Assembly (NCBI GenBank): GCA_050633885.1
Contig: JBOEHK010000005.1
Span: forward strand, 124,001 to 188,000
Source: JAWSVE01 sp050633885
Lineage (GTDB): Bacteria > Pseudomonadota > Gammaproteobacteria > Pseudomonadales > Cellvibrionaceae
Direction: 5' to 3'
Length of the DNA: 64,000 nt
Each line of letters begins with the position of its first letter. Within the stretch, counting starts at the first letter, position 1. The position numbers were made by a program, and so were the translations under genes. A model generated the notes under the pieces. That model saw nothing but the letters and a program-made list of their open reading frames with translations, made no database searches and had not been told where the DNA came from. This document shows, in pieces, positions 18,033-26,734 of this stretch.

Positions 18033-19328
18033 ATGACCCCCAAAAACGCCAACCAAAACAAGAGCCCCTACGATCAATATCTTAATCAATATGCCGAAGT
18101 TGAGTCATCGACCATATCAAACATCCCTCAAGATATCAGCGGGAAAATCACAACAAAATATGCGTTAATTATCCCAGCTTTTAAAGAGTCTTGTGCATTT
18201 TTAACTCGGCTTAAAGAACACCCTATCCATGATTGTTTTTTTATTGTTGTTATAAACTCTCCTGACAATCAAAACAGCCATGACGAAGACAACAAAAACC
18301 TCTACGATTTTTCTCAACACAGTGGAAAGAGAATATGGTCGTCAGAGAATATAAACCTAATTCGCTGGACTAATAACAATTATTTAATACTAGTCGACCG
18401 GTTTTCAAACCATCAAAAAATACCCAGAAAACAAGGTGTTGGTCTTGCGCGGAAAATTGCATGCGATATCGCCATCAGCCTCATCAAAAACAAAATCCTG
18501 ACAACCCACTTTATTCATAGCTCCGATGCTGACGCCACACTGCCTATTGATTATTTTTCCCAAACAAACAATATAAAAAAATTAAATAATGTCAGCGCTG
18601 CGATCTATCAATTTTCTCACTCAAAAGAAGAAAACGCCGTCGGTGAAGCCTCTAATATTTATGAAAAAACAATGCGTTATTATGTAGACGGTTTACGCTA
18701 TGCAAATTCACATTTCGCGTTCCACACTATCGGAAGTTGTTTAGCTATTTCAGCAAAGCATTATTGTCAAGCTAGAGGATTCCCAAAAAAGTCAGGCGGT
18801 GAAGATTTTTATCTTTTAAACAAGCTGGCAAAGCTAGGTGAAATTAAAACTCTCGAAGGCGATCCCATCCAAATTAACTCTAGAGAGTCTGACCGGGTTC
18901 CTTTTGGAACCGGACCAGCAGTCTCGAAAATTATTATTTCTCAAAAGAAATTTGAATACCCCGCTTACAATCCAAAAATATTTGTAGAACTTAAAGAATT
19001 ATTGCATCAATTTAAAACGCTAACTGATTGTATTTCTGAGGAAAAAAATCACATTGACGCAACTAATCAGTATCAAATCAAGCGTTGCAAGAAATGGCTT
19101 TCTTCACTGAATTCAATCACCACTAAAGCACTTTATTCTATGAAAATAGATTCATTATTCAATCATCTAATTAACAACTGTAAGAATCAGCAACAAATAC
19201 AAGAACATCTCATCTATTGGTTTGACGGCTTTAAGACGTTGAAATATATTCATTTTTTGCAACAACATCAGTACCCAACGATGCCACTCCATCTCGCCCT
19301 AAAAGAATCTAAAGCGCTTGGATTCTGA
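18033..19328 (+). CDS. GT-A-fold glycosyltransferase-like protein
   Basis: A 431-residue protein. The N-terminal part has a nucleotide-sugar-type fold: YALIIPAFKES (about 43-52), FIVVINSP, then GVGLARKIACD and SSDADAT with a DxD motif (Asp165-Ala-Asp167). This is typical of family 2 glycosyltransferases. GGEDFYLL further on resembles the acceptor-site ED motif. The C-terminal 130 residues are unassigned and helical. No membrane segment or polysaccharide locus is present. It follows miaE by 35 bp. A glycosyltransferase is likely; donor and acceptor are unknown. Confidence 0.65.
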   Translation: MTPKNANQNKSPYDQYLNQYAEVESSTISNIPQDISGKITTKYALIIPAFKESCAFLTRLKEHPIHDCFFIVVINSPDNQNSHDEDNKNLYDFSQHSGKRIWSSENINLIRWTNNNYLILVDRFSNHQKIPRKQGVGLARKIACDIAISLIKNKILTTHFIHSSDADATLPIDYFSQTNNIKKLNNVSAAIYQFSHSKEENAVGEASNIYEKTMRYYVDGLRYANSHFAFHTIGSCLAISAKHYCQARGFPKKSGGEDFYLLNKLAKLGEIKTLEGDPIQINSRESDRVPFGTGPAVSKIIISQKKFEYPAYNPKIFVELKELLHQFKTLTDCISEEKNHIDATNQYQIKRCKKWLSSLNSITTKALYSMKIDSLFNHLINNCKNQQQIQEHLIYWFDGFKTLKYIHFLQQHQYPTMPLHLALKESKALGF

Positions 19329-19462
19329 TAACAAAACTTAAAATAGTTCACGATCACGTATCTTCTGATTTTTCGCTATACCTGATACTATTTAACGATA
19401 ATAAATTCTGCTAGATCAGTCTCTGCCAACAATCTATCGACACGAATTCTATTAATAAAAAC

Positions 19463-19492
19463 CGTATTAACACAAAGCGTATTAACACAAAG
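19463..19492. repeat. Perfect 15-bp tandem duplication
   Basis: CGTATTAACACAAAG occurs twice in succession with no mismatch. It ends immediately before the AAGGAA ribosome site of the HD-domain gene at 19505, so the duplication sits in its 5' leader. Confidence 0.95.
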
Positions 19493-19504
19493 AAGGAAAC
19501 GCCA

Positions 19505-20047
19505 ATGTTCACTAAAATGCAAAATGGAACCTCTGATGACTGGGCCATCATTGGCGCAGCTCACAAAGAACACTTTTACAAGACCCCAGCCCATCTGATG
19601 GATATGTTACGCAGCTTAGAGCAAGTTACTGTGGGTTTTGCTTGTGATCAGTTACAACACAGCCTAATGACAGGAACTTTGGCGAGGCGTGACAACGCCT
19701 CTGATGAAGAAGTTGCCATCGCTCTACTTCACGATATCGGCAAAGCAGTGAACATTCCAAACCATGGCGCTATCGGTGCCGAACTCATGCGTCCTTACAT
19801 CTCCGAAGATGCTTATCACGTGATTTATAATCATCAGCACTTTCAAGGAAAATATTATTATGAGTTCATGGGCGGAAACCCAAATCTGCGCGACGGATTC
19901 ACAAAAGAGAGCTGGTACGACCTAGCAGTAAAGCTAGTCGATCACTGGGACGCGCCCGCTTTTGATCCAGACTTCAAAGTGGACAGCCTAGACTCTTTTG
20001 AACCACTGATACAAAAAATATTTTCACAACCAAAACGTACGCTGTAA
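19505..20047 (+). CDS. HD-domain protein, PhnZ/MIOX-like diiron oxygenase or phosphohydrolase
   Basis: A 180-residue HD-domain protein. Putative metal ligands are His52, His76-Asp77, His87, His110 and an Asp near 149 (HWDAPAFD). This six-ligand HD-diiron pattern, with Lys80 after HDIGK, resembles the mixed-valence oxygenase PhnZ more than simple HD phosphohydrolases. The segment VGFACDQLQHSL lines up with the PhnZ lid/first-ligand helix, but the Tyr and Glu of the PhnZ gate appear to be Thr and Phe here. It could be an oxygenase on an organophosphonate-type or polyol substrate, or a phosphatase. No phn genes are nearby. Confidence 0.7.
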   Translation: MFTKMQNGTSDDWAIIGAAHKEHFYKTPAHLMDMLRSLEQVTVGFACDQLQHSLMTGTLARRDNASDEEVAIALLHDIGKAVNIPNHGAIGAELMRPYISEDAYHVIYNHQHFQGKYYYEFMGGNPNLRDGFTKESWYDLAVKLVDHWDAPAFDPDFKVDSLDSFEPLIQKIFSQPKRTL

Positions 20048-20085
20048 TTTGCTATTCTGATAGTACAAATACTCAATCGTCGCCA

Positions 20086-20141
20086 TCATGATTACTCACT
20101 GTCTCTATTTAGAGGCAGTGATGTTAGAGGCGGTCATGATT
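20086..20141. repeat. Composite hairpin with flanking direct repeats
   Basis: A near-perfect palindrome has 12-bp arms (20096-20107 and 20110-20121, one G-T wobble) around a 2-nt loop. Its right half is repeated as a 15-bp unit (20109-20123 and 20124-20138, two mismatches). The direct repeat TCATGATT flanks the whole (20086-20093 and 20134-20141). No T-run follows, so it is not a standard terminator. Confidence 0.6.
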
Positions 20142-20261
20142 CACAGACAATCACAGTCATACCAAAACAAATATATTTTTTCCTTATTCTAGAACATTAT
20201 CCCAGCAACAGCATCAAACTGGATATAACCAAATCATTTCACATTAATAAAGGTGAATCGC

Positions 20262-20693
20262 ATGAAAAAAATATTGTGGCTACCCATTCTCATCAACCTG
20301 ACAATTTTTACTTTAGGCTGTACTTCAACAGCTCCAACAAGCAACAAACTTGCTTCAACCTTAGAAAAAATGGAATTAACAACTGGAGATTCCAAAGACA
20401 GAATTCTCAACTACACGATCAGAAGTTGGAAGTATGTTGATAGTAAACACATTATTTTAGAAGCGCGTCGAAAAGAGTTTTACTTAATAAGCCTTCGCAC
20501 CCCTTGTACTGGTTTATCAGGGGCTTTAGAAATTGGGTTCACCAGCTTTGGATCCTCACTGAGCAAATTTGAAAAAATTATTGTTCAAGATTCATTGAAC
20601 AGAAACGAGAGATGCTCTATTAGAGATATTGTTCAACTTATTCCTGCTGAATCGAAATCCGATACAGACTCCTCTTCAAATGATGACGAATAA
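20262..20693 (+). CDS. Small lipoprotein, DUF6491-like
   Basis: A 143-residue protein with a lipoprotein signal (lipobox TLGC). The remainder resembles the DUF6491 family of gammaproteobacterial lipoproteins, with the RSWKYVD segment, a 'xxxLI-L' stretch and paired cysteines. The C-terminus is a Ser/Asp-rich tail. ATG 20262 is preferred over the in-frame GTG at 20253, which forms part of the AAAGGTG ribosome site. Function unknown; periplasmic or outer-membrane location expected. Confidence 0.65.
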   Translation: MKKILWLPILINLTIFTLGCTSTAPTSNKLASTLEKMELTTGDSKDRILNYTIRSWKYVDSKHIILEARRKEFYLISLRTPCTGLSGALEIGFTSFGSSLSKFEKIIVQDSLNRNERCSIRDIVQLIPAESKSDTDSSSNDDE

Positions 20694-20708
20694 ATTACAC
20701 ATTTTAGT

Positions 20709-21167
20709 ATGAACTTACTCATCAACATACATTGTCCATCCGACAATACTCAACGATTACGAGATGCCGTTATCAAGGGAGCATCACACCCTGACATTAG
20801 AAATATAAACCTAAAGGTAACAGAACCCCTATCAACAATTCCAGACGATGTAATTTGGGCTGACGCAATTATTTTGGGAACGACTGAGAATTTTGGCTAT
20901 ATGAGCGGTGCGATGAAAGATTTCTTCGACCGTATCTATTATCCATGTCTAGAAAAAAAACAGGCATTACCTTACGCAATTGCCATCCGTGCAGGGCTTG
21001 ATGGGACAGGAACAAAAATAGGCATGGAAAAAATTATTACGGGGCTGAAATGGAAATCAATACAAGAACCCTTAATATCCAAAGGAGACTTTCAGGAAGA
21101 ATTTATTTCAGACTGGCAAACACTTGGAATGACTATGGCAGCCGGTTTAGAAGCCGGTGTTTTCTAA
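20709..21167 (+). CDS. Flavodoxin-like NAD(P)H-dependent FMN reductase
   Basis: A 152-residue flavodoxin-fold protein. ADAIILGTTENFGYMSGAMKDFFDR is shown in part by GTTENFGYMSG and MKDFFDR, the standard FMN-binding loop of WrbA/FMN-reductase relatives. IAIRAGLDGTG is the second flavin-contact segment. It is short for the family but complete. It follows the lipoprotein by 15 bp, so co-transcription is possible. Likely a cytoplasmic FMN-dependent reductase; acceptor unknown. Confidence 0.75.
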   Translation: MNLLINIHCPSDNTQRLRDAVIKGASHPDIRNINLKVTEPLSTIPDDVIWADAIILGTTENFGYMSGAMKDFFDRIYYPCLEKKQALPYAIAIRAGLDGTGTKIGMEKIITGLKWKSIQEPLISKGDFQEEFISDWQTLGMTMAAGLEAGVF

Positions 21168-21250
21168 TTAAACGACAATAAAATTCACCCAACACGGTAG
21201 TTGAGTGACGCCACAACACTTAATCGCCTCCAACAAAAAAGTGTCTGGCC

Positions 21251-22818
21251 TTAAAACGCGACATTAGCCCCAACCATAATAATTTTTGATTTTGCGCCAT
21301 TATCACTGTGCGTTTCATTAGGCGCTAGATTACCGCCACTAATAAAATTTAACGGCGCATAACCATCAGTGCGAATAAACTCCCCAAACAGCTTCACATT
21401 TTTTGATATAAACCCCGCAACACCTAAAACACTTTGATCTTGATTTGACCAAGGAGCGCCATCTGGACCCGCCTCAAAACGACTAAAATCAACAGAAAAA
21501 TCTATCGATGTTTCATCTAAATTGATTGTATATTTTGCACCAATATCCCAACTCGTGACCTTCGATGCTTCAAACTGAGGAATATTTGGGTTAAATGTTC
21601 CTGCCCAAACATCATCTGTTTCTGCGTATTCCGCAATCAAGGTCCAATGTGGTGAGGAAAATTTCACATAACCATCCATTGCTGCATTTTCTTCTTCACA
21701 AGCACTGAAATGTGTCACAGGAAACCCTTGGCAATATGCGCTGCCTTTTATATAAGACGCCCCAACTAAAAATTGAGAATCACCATTCAATCCAAAATTA
21801 TAATGAATATCGAATGCGTAATTGTTCAATTTGCTGGGGATGTTACTTCCATCAACGGGAACATGTGCGGCCCTAAATTGAGCTCCACCCTGAACTGCCA
21901 TAACACGCGCATTAAATCCGCCCAGTTGAACACCCGCTTTTGCCCCATAAGCCAAACCGCCAAACGCATGCCAGACCGTACTTGCAGTAAAAGGATTGAC
22001 GGTATCCATTAATCCAAAAGGGATATCCATTTTACCCAGCGAAAAGTAAAACGGTGTTTTATCTAAATCACCGAACAAAAGATATCCGCGTCGAACCTGC
22101 ACTTGGTTACGATTTAAATCTGTCGTCGTTCCCGCACCAAAACTTTGCTCAGGGTTGTAAAGAAATTCTAGGTGAGCTGAAACCCAGCCATTCACATTCC
22201 CAGTTACCGCCAATTGGGCCGAATGTATTACAGCCTCAGATACTGTTTTTGTACGTTGATTTGCGCTTGTCGGATGACGCATCAGATAACCAAATTTACT
22301 ATCGGTATTGCTTTTTTGATAATTCAAAATGGGTGATATCGCGGCACTCATGACAAAAGAATTCGATTGCAGCGTATTAGCCCGCAAGTGATCTAAAATA
22401 AATTCTTGTTTTCTATTGATTCGTGAAGTGGAATCCAACATAGCAAAACCATACTCACTTTGAAAACGAATACTCTTAGAAAAACCTCAGCGGAGACTTC
22501 GGCGTTGCCTGTATCAACATGTTCAGAAACGACGTGCTTTTGGTTTGCCTCTAATTCGGCTTTACTATTTAATTTCTCACCTTTCTCTTCCCTGTTTACC
22601 ATCAACTGCTCTGACAGTATTTTTTCTAAACGCTCTACTCGGCGCCTTAATTCGACATTCTCAGCGTTCAAATCATCTAAATGCTCTTCAATTGACTCTC
22701 TAGTATCAGCAGAATAACTTCCTGCAGACATCACCAGAAAACAACAAAATGTGTTTAAGGCTAACCATTTTTTCTGCTTTATTATATTGACTCTATTTTT
22801 TAATACTGCTCCTGACAT
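21251..22818 (-). pseudogene. lbtU: LbtU-family siderophore porin, split by a one-base frameshift
   Basis: The N-terminal frame (22818 downward) has a signal peptide and the coiled coil LNAENVELRRRVERLEK. The C-terminal frame (to 21251) is a beta-barrel ending in Phe, with segments such as FSLGKMDIPFGLMD, and resembles LbtU-type outer-membrane siderophore receptors. The frames meet at an A5 run on the plus strand (22480-22484). Adding one A restores VFSKSIRFQSEYGFAMLDS, joining both halves into about 520 residues. As written, the first frame stops about 30 codons later. This could be a real mutation, phase variation or a homopolymer error. No TonB-dependent receptor or siderophore genes are adjacent. 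Confidence 0.75.
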
Positions 22819-22927
22819 TGCTGGTCGACCCCAATCCTCTATTATTAAACATTAATCTCAACATTCATTATGCAACAAAACTTTATGTGAGATTTAAAAA
22901 TATTGTCAAAAAGCGATCTGGATCAAG

Positions 22928-23446
22928 CTAAAGCAACGTGCCACTATTCTCCTTGAGTTTTTCAACTGCTCGGTAATATCGCATTTTAATCGCGCTTAGC
23001 CCCATACCTAATGCTGTTGCTATTTCTTGAAACTCTAACTCAGCGACAAATTTCAGAGTGACTATTTGTCTTTCTTTCTCATCTAGGTCGCGAATTAGCT
23101 TATCAAACGAATCGATATCAATCCGAGAAGAACCCTCATCGAGAATTGCAGGGGCATCATATTCATCAGTATCATTTTCTAACTTGTACCGTTTATTTTT
23201 CCGCAAAAACGAAATGCTAGTATTCATACAAATAGTCATTAGCCATGTTTTAAAAGATGAGCGTCCCTCGAAAGTCGTCAACTTATTAAACACCTTCATC
23301 ATCACTTCCTGTACAACATCGTCCACTGAAAAATGATCTTTAACAACACCGTAAACAACATGACGAATTAATTTTTGATGGCGCAGCATTAAGCCCTCAT
23401 AGGAATGAGTCACATACGGAAGTTCACGTTTAGCCATCAACACCAA
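22928..23446 (-). CDS. ECF-type RNA polymerase sigma factor
   Basis: Sigma-70 family factor of about 172 residues. Region 2 includes DDVVQEVMMKVFNKL and SSFKTWLMTICMN, and region 4 ends with LEFQEIATALGMGLSAIKMRYYRA. The start is uncertain: TTG 23446, GTG 23443, TTG 23440 and ATG 23437 are all in frame. The conserved ECF opening 'TDDELV' is encoded just upstream of all of them with no ATG/GTG/TTG before it in frame. No anti-sigma gene is adjacent. The genes around it (MscS, OmpA-type anchor, porin) suggest envelope-related targets, which is inference. Confidence 0.88.
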   Translation of the reverse strand: MVLMAKRELPYVTHSYEGLMLRHQKLIRHVVYGVVKDHFSVDDVVQEVMMKVFNKLTTFEGRSSFKTWLMTICMNTSISFLRKNKRYKLENDTDEYDAPAILDEGSSRIDIDSFDKLIRDLDEKERQIVTLKFVAELEFQEIATALGMGLSAIKMRYYRAVEKLKENSGTLL

Positions 23447-23586
23447 CTCATCATCAGTGATCGATGTATTGTTAAGATTGAATTTTGAAATATCAACACC
23501 AATGACAATTAATACTACGCATCAAACAATTAGAAAATAAATCCGCTCAATATATGGCGAATCACATTTTTATTAATTGATAACCC

Positions 23587-24426
23587 CTAGCTACTCTGTG
23601 AACGAGTATTAACTGTTGTTTCTATGAGTGTCGTATTAGGGACAGAAATAATCGAGCCGTCTTTATGCTTAATTAATGTTTTAACTGCACTAACCTCTAT
23701 GACTTCTCCTTCTAGTTTTTCTAATTTTATTTTATCGCCTGCTTTAAACAAATCTCGCGCATAAACACTAGCAACAACATTTTTAGAGAAATCCCGCGTC
23801 CCAAATCCTAATGAAATTGCCACTGCCAATCCCAAAGTTGCAGCAGTAATCGCTATAATGGCATTCAATAAGGTAGTTTCAATTTTTAACTGATTGATAA
23901 CTAGAGAAACCGTAATAATACAAAGCAAGCCAAAAACAATACTACTCAGTGGTTTAGCATATTCAACGCCTATACTTTCCGCACTTCCCCTGACCACATC
24001 ACGAATAAGGTTTGCTAAAAAAAAACCTACAATCAATATTAGGCACGCACCTATCACTTTTGGTAGATACATCGTTAGCTCATCTATAACGGATGAAACA
24101 CGAGACAAACCAAGGGTTTCAGCCGCTGAAACAAAAAACGTGAGTAAAACAATCCAAAAAACTAACTTACCGACCATTTCAGGAACTGTTGATTTAATAC
24201 CGGCTCTGTCTAACACATCGTGAATACCAGCTCGGATGCTCAAGGTATTTAGCCCGACAGTATTCAGTAGTCTCACAACAATAAAATGAAGTATTTTAGC
24301 GATTAAATATCCGACGATAATAACGACGACTGCCGCTAATAAACTAGGTAAAAATACCGCTATTTTTTCCCAAAACGTTGCCACTACTGTGACTAGCGGT
24401 TCTGCCCAACCTTGAAATTTTTCCAC
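23587..24426 (-). CDS. Small MscS-family mechanosensitive channel (CmpX-like)
   Basis: A 279-residue protein with four predicted membrane segments followed by an MscS-type beta domain: ARDLFKAGDKIKLEKLEGEV and SVPNTTLIETTVN. The glycine/alanine-rich pore helix AAVVVIIVGYL lies near the start rather than directly before the beta domain, as in the CmpX-like subgroup. It sits in the inner membrane and is probably an osmotic or conductance channel. It is 66 bp from an 85-residue membrane protein gene. Confidence 0.82.
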   Translation of the reverse strand: MEKFQGWAEPLVTVVATFWEKIAVFLPSLLAAVVVIIVGYLIAKILHFIVVRLLNTVGLNTLSIRAGIHDVLDRAGIKSTVPEMVGKLVFWIVLLTFFVSAAETLGLSRVSSVIDELTMYLPKVIGACLILIVGFFLANLIRDVVRGSAESIGVEYAKPLSSIVFGLLCIITVSLVINQLKIETTLLNAIIAITAATLGLAVAISLGFGTRDFSKNVVASVYARDLFKAGDKIKLEKLEGEVIEVSAVKTLIKHKDGSIISVPNTTLIETTVNTRSQSS

Positions 24427-24491
24427 AGTTATCTCCCCTGTATTCTCAATGTTTTATTCGTTTTATTTTGCTAATCGCTTACACTAACCAA

Positions 24492-24749
24492 TTATCTTTT
24501 TAACTTTGAATTTTTTTTTACACAAAAAGGAGCCATCAGTGCTATTAAGAAAGTGAATGATCCCGCCATCAATAAAGTGAGCAAATCTCTTGTCCCCGTT
24601 TGATGATTAACTCTCTTTAGTGTATCTGAAACTGTTTCATCGGCCACACTGCCTTTCACTTTACTTTCAGACAACTCCAGCTTATCTAAAAACAACTTAC
24701 TTATTTCTTTTTCATTTTCATTTAACAAATCGCCGTTATCATTGTGCAT
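24492..24749 (-). CDS. Small single-pass membrane protein, 85 residues
   Basis: Not recognised. The N-terminal 50 residues are acidic and hydrophilic, then one hydrophobic span (LLTLLMAGSFTFLIALMAPF) and a short basic tail, giving an N-out or tail-anchored topology by charge. It lies between the OmpA-type gene and the MscS gene on the same strand. A ribosome site of the AATTCCA type is weak, so the call is moderately sure. Confidence 0.5.
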   Translation of the reverse strand: MHNDNGDLLNENEKEISKLFLDKLELSESKVKGSVADETVSDTLKRVNHQTGTRDLLTLLMAGSFTFLIALMAPFCVKKNSKLKR

Positions 24750-24782
24750 TGGAATTCCACTGTTTAATTAAACCCAGAAGGT

Positions 24783-24820
24783 AAAAAGCCCAATCAATTC
24801 ATGATCGGGCTGTTTTTATT
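24783..24820. terminator. Intrinsic terminator after OmpA-type gene
   Basis: AGCCCAATCA / TGATCGGGCT pair with one mismatch around a 5-nt loop, with T-runs on both sides. It lies 12 bases after the OmpA-type stop on the minus strand and separates it from the 85-residue gene. Confidence 0.8.
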
Positions 24821-24831
24821 TTGTGAAAATA

Positions 24832-26259
24832 TTATCGTTCAGTTGCTTTTAAAATCAAATCGATTCTTCTATTCTTCTGTCGACCTTCTTGTGTTTCATT
24901 ATTGGCAATAGGTTTAGTCTCGCCAAACCCAACCGCTTTAACACTGCTCGCTTCTCTATTTGACATATTCGCCATTAAGTATGAACGAACTGATTCAGCT
25001 CTTGCCACTGAAAGATCAAAATTTGCATCATCGCCGCCAAAAGAATCTGTGTGCCCCTCAACGATAACAGTGCTTTTCGGATATAAAGCCAGAGCTGATT
25101 GCACTTTCTTTAAAAGAGAGAAATAATCTGAGCTAATTTGCGAACTTCCTGCATCAAAATTTAATCCGATGGTACGAATTAAAATATCACCTTTTTGTGA
25201 TAGCACAATAGCCTCATCAACATTAAACATGTTTTCTAGTTGATTAAACCGTCTTCGTGCTTCTTCTTGAGCCGCTAATCTTTCTGACTGTACACCTAAT
25301 CGCATTTCCATTTGTTGAATTTCAGACTCTAAAGAAGCAATATCACTTTTTCGTTCTACTAACTCGGTAGAATCTTTTCGTAAACTCGCAATTTCAGTTC
25401 GAATTCTTTCAGTAGGGACCGTCATACCCGCATCGAACTCAGCCACCATATCGAGAGCGCTGGCAATATCGGCAACAGGTTCTTCAGCACTTAAAATAAA
25501 TTGCTCAGGCGTTTGCTCTTCTTCCACCATTGGTTTTGCAATACCCGCAATGTACACCGCATGCTTCGCTTCATAGTGTGCTTGTTTTGCTAATGATCGC
25601 GGCCTATCAGTGTCATAACGATTTTCATTTAATTCTTTTTCAGCTTGTAAAACGAGCGCCTCTGCTTTTGCTAATGTGACTGGCGCATAACGATCAACTT
25701 TATTTTTCTTAGCTGTTTGAATTAACTTTGCTGTCTCACTCAAATAATTCATTTTTATTGCTTGAAGCTCAGCAGTGCGATATGCAGTTTCAGCTTCTTG
25801 CGCTTCTTTTTTTGCTTTGTTGACATTCCCACCTTCTAAGCGTCTCGCTGCTTCAGCAAATGCTTTTTCTGCCTCAGCCCAAGATTCTTTAGCGTATTTA
25901 GAGGCTTGCGCTGCTTCAGCATCATTTCGCGCTTGAATGGACGTCGTAAAAGTCACTTCTGCTAAACGAGTGGCTTCTGCCGCCGCATTAAAAGAAGTAA
26001 TGGCTTTCTGTAGATCTGATTTTATTTTCTCAATGCTTTGTCCTTTCTTTAAGCCCTCTTCAGCTTTTCGATAGGCATTGGCTGCCTTTTCATAGTTTCG
26101 AGGTGCAAGAACATTCGCTCGAGCCATATTCGCATTTCGTAATGCATCATCGGCCTGAGTAAATAAAGAATCTCGGATATCATCGGCTATCGATAGCATC
26201 GCGATTGAAAACAAGACTGTTACTACAATTGCTCTGGATAGTTGTATTTTAAAACTCAT
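24832..26259 (-). CDS. OmpA-family peptidoglycan-binding protein with helical DUF4398-type repeats
   Basis: A 475-residue exported protein: signal peptide (about 1-25), then about 320 residues of alanine/glutamate-rich helices with repeated AxxAYRxAE and AEKAFAEAAR patterns, and a C-terminal OmpA domain. The OmpA domain shows GLNFDAGSS, VEGHTDSFG and RAESVRSYL, with the peptidoglycan-binding Asp/Arg residues. ATG 26259 has GGGAGA at the right spacing; the longer in-frame start at 26295 has none. It probably spans the periplasm as a coiled coil tied to the cell wall. Confidence 0.85.
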   Translation of the reverse strand: MSFKIQLSRAIVVTVLFSIAMLSIADDIRDSLFTQADDALRNANMARANVLAPRNYEKAANAYRKAEEGLKKGQSIEKIKSDLQKAITSFNAAAEATRLAEVTFTTSIQARNDAEAAQASKYAKESWAEAEKAFAEAARRLEGGNVNKAKKEAQEAETAYRTAELQAIKMNYLSETAKLIQTAKKNKVDRYAPVTLAKAEALVLQAEKELNENRYDTDRPRSLAKQAHYEAKHAVYIAGIAKPMVEEEQTPEQFILSAEEPVADIASALDMVAEFDAGMTVPTERIRTEIASLRKDSTELVERKSDIASLESEIQQMEMRLGVQSERLAAQEEARRRFNQLENMFNVDEAIVLSQKGDILIRTIGLNFDAGSSQISSDYFSLLKKVQSALALYPKSTVIVEGHTDSFGGDDANFDLSVARAESVRSYLMANMSNREASSVKAVGFGETKPIANNETQEGRQKNRRIDLILKATER

Positions 26260-26290
26260 CGTATTCTCCCTAAATGGTCGGAAATCTTTC

Positions 26291-26310
26291 GCCAACTATG
26301 GCCAACTATG
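26291..26310. repeat. Perfect 10-bp tandem duplication
   Basis: GCCAACTATG is repeated twice without mismatch, about 30 bases upstream of the chosen start of the OmpA-type gene. Confidence 0.9.
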
Positions 26311-26734
26311 GCGAGGGCTGTGCTCATCTTCTTTCTATCAAAATGGCATATTTGTTTTAATAGCAGCACAGTAGACGTCTCACTGCGCAATAAAGTCACA
26401 ATCATTATATTTTTTGTCTGATAGTAAGCTGTAGTTTGCCGGAAGAGCAGTGCGCCTGAACGGAAGTTAGTCTCAACTTTTTTAATATCAACTCCCCCTC
26501 ACAGCCAATAAACCATAATACCGATTCCCCCTTCTATATTAAGACTAAGAGATCCTATAGACATATATTAACCAGAATTATGAATTAATGTTTTTACAAT
26601 AAACCACGAGACTTCTATTCTGAAATAATTCATAATATTCACCACTTTTTACGAGCGTCAGCTTGTTATTTTACGCTGATATAACAAAACCCTAATTAGC
26701 AATATCACGCTTTATACATCGAGGAGATGCAACG
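26311..26734. other. Intergenic region with long-spaced inverted repeat
   Basis: This divergent spacer of about 440 bp holds a perfect 11-bp inverted repeat, ATTATGAATTA at 26577-26587 and TAATTCATAAT at 26626-26636, separated by 38 bp. GAGGAG at 26721 is the ribosome site of the acyl-CoA dehydrogenase. The inverted repeat lies about 100-160 bp before that gene and may be an operator. I see no gene here. Confidence 0.55.

Noticed and set aside
20096..20121. Intrinsic terminator after the HD-domain gene
   Set aside because: The hairpin is good but no T-run follows on either strand, so I list it as a repeat element instead.
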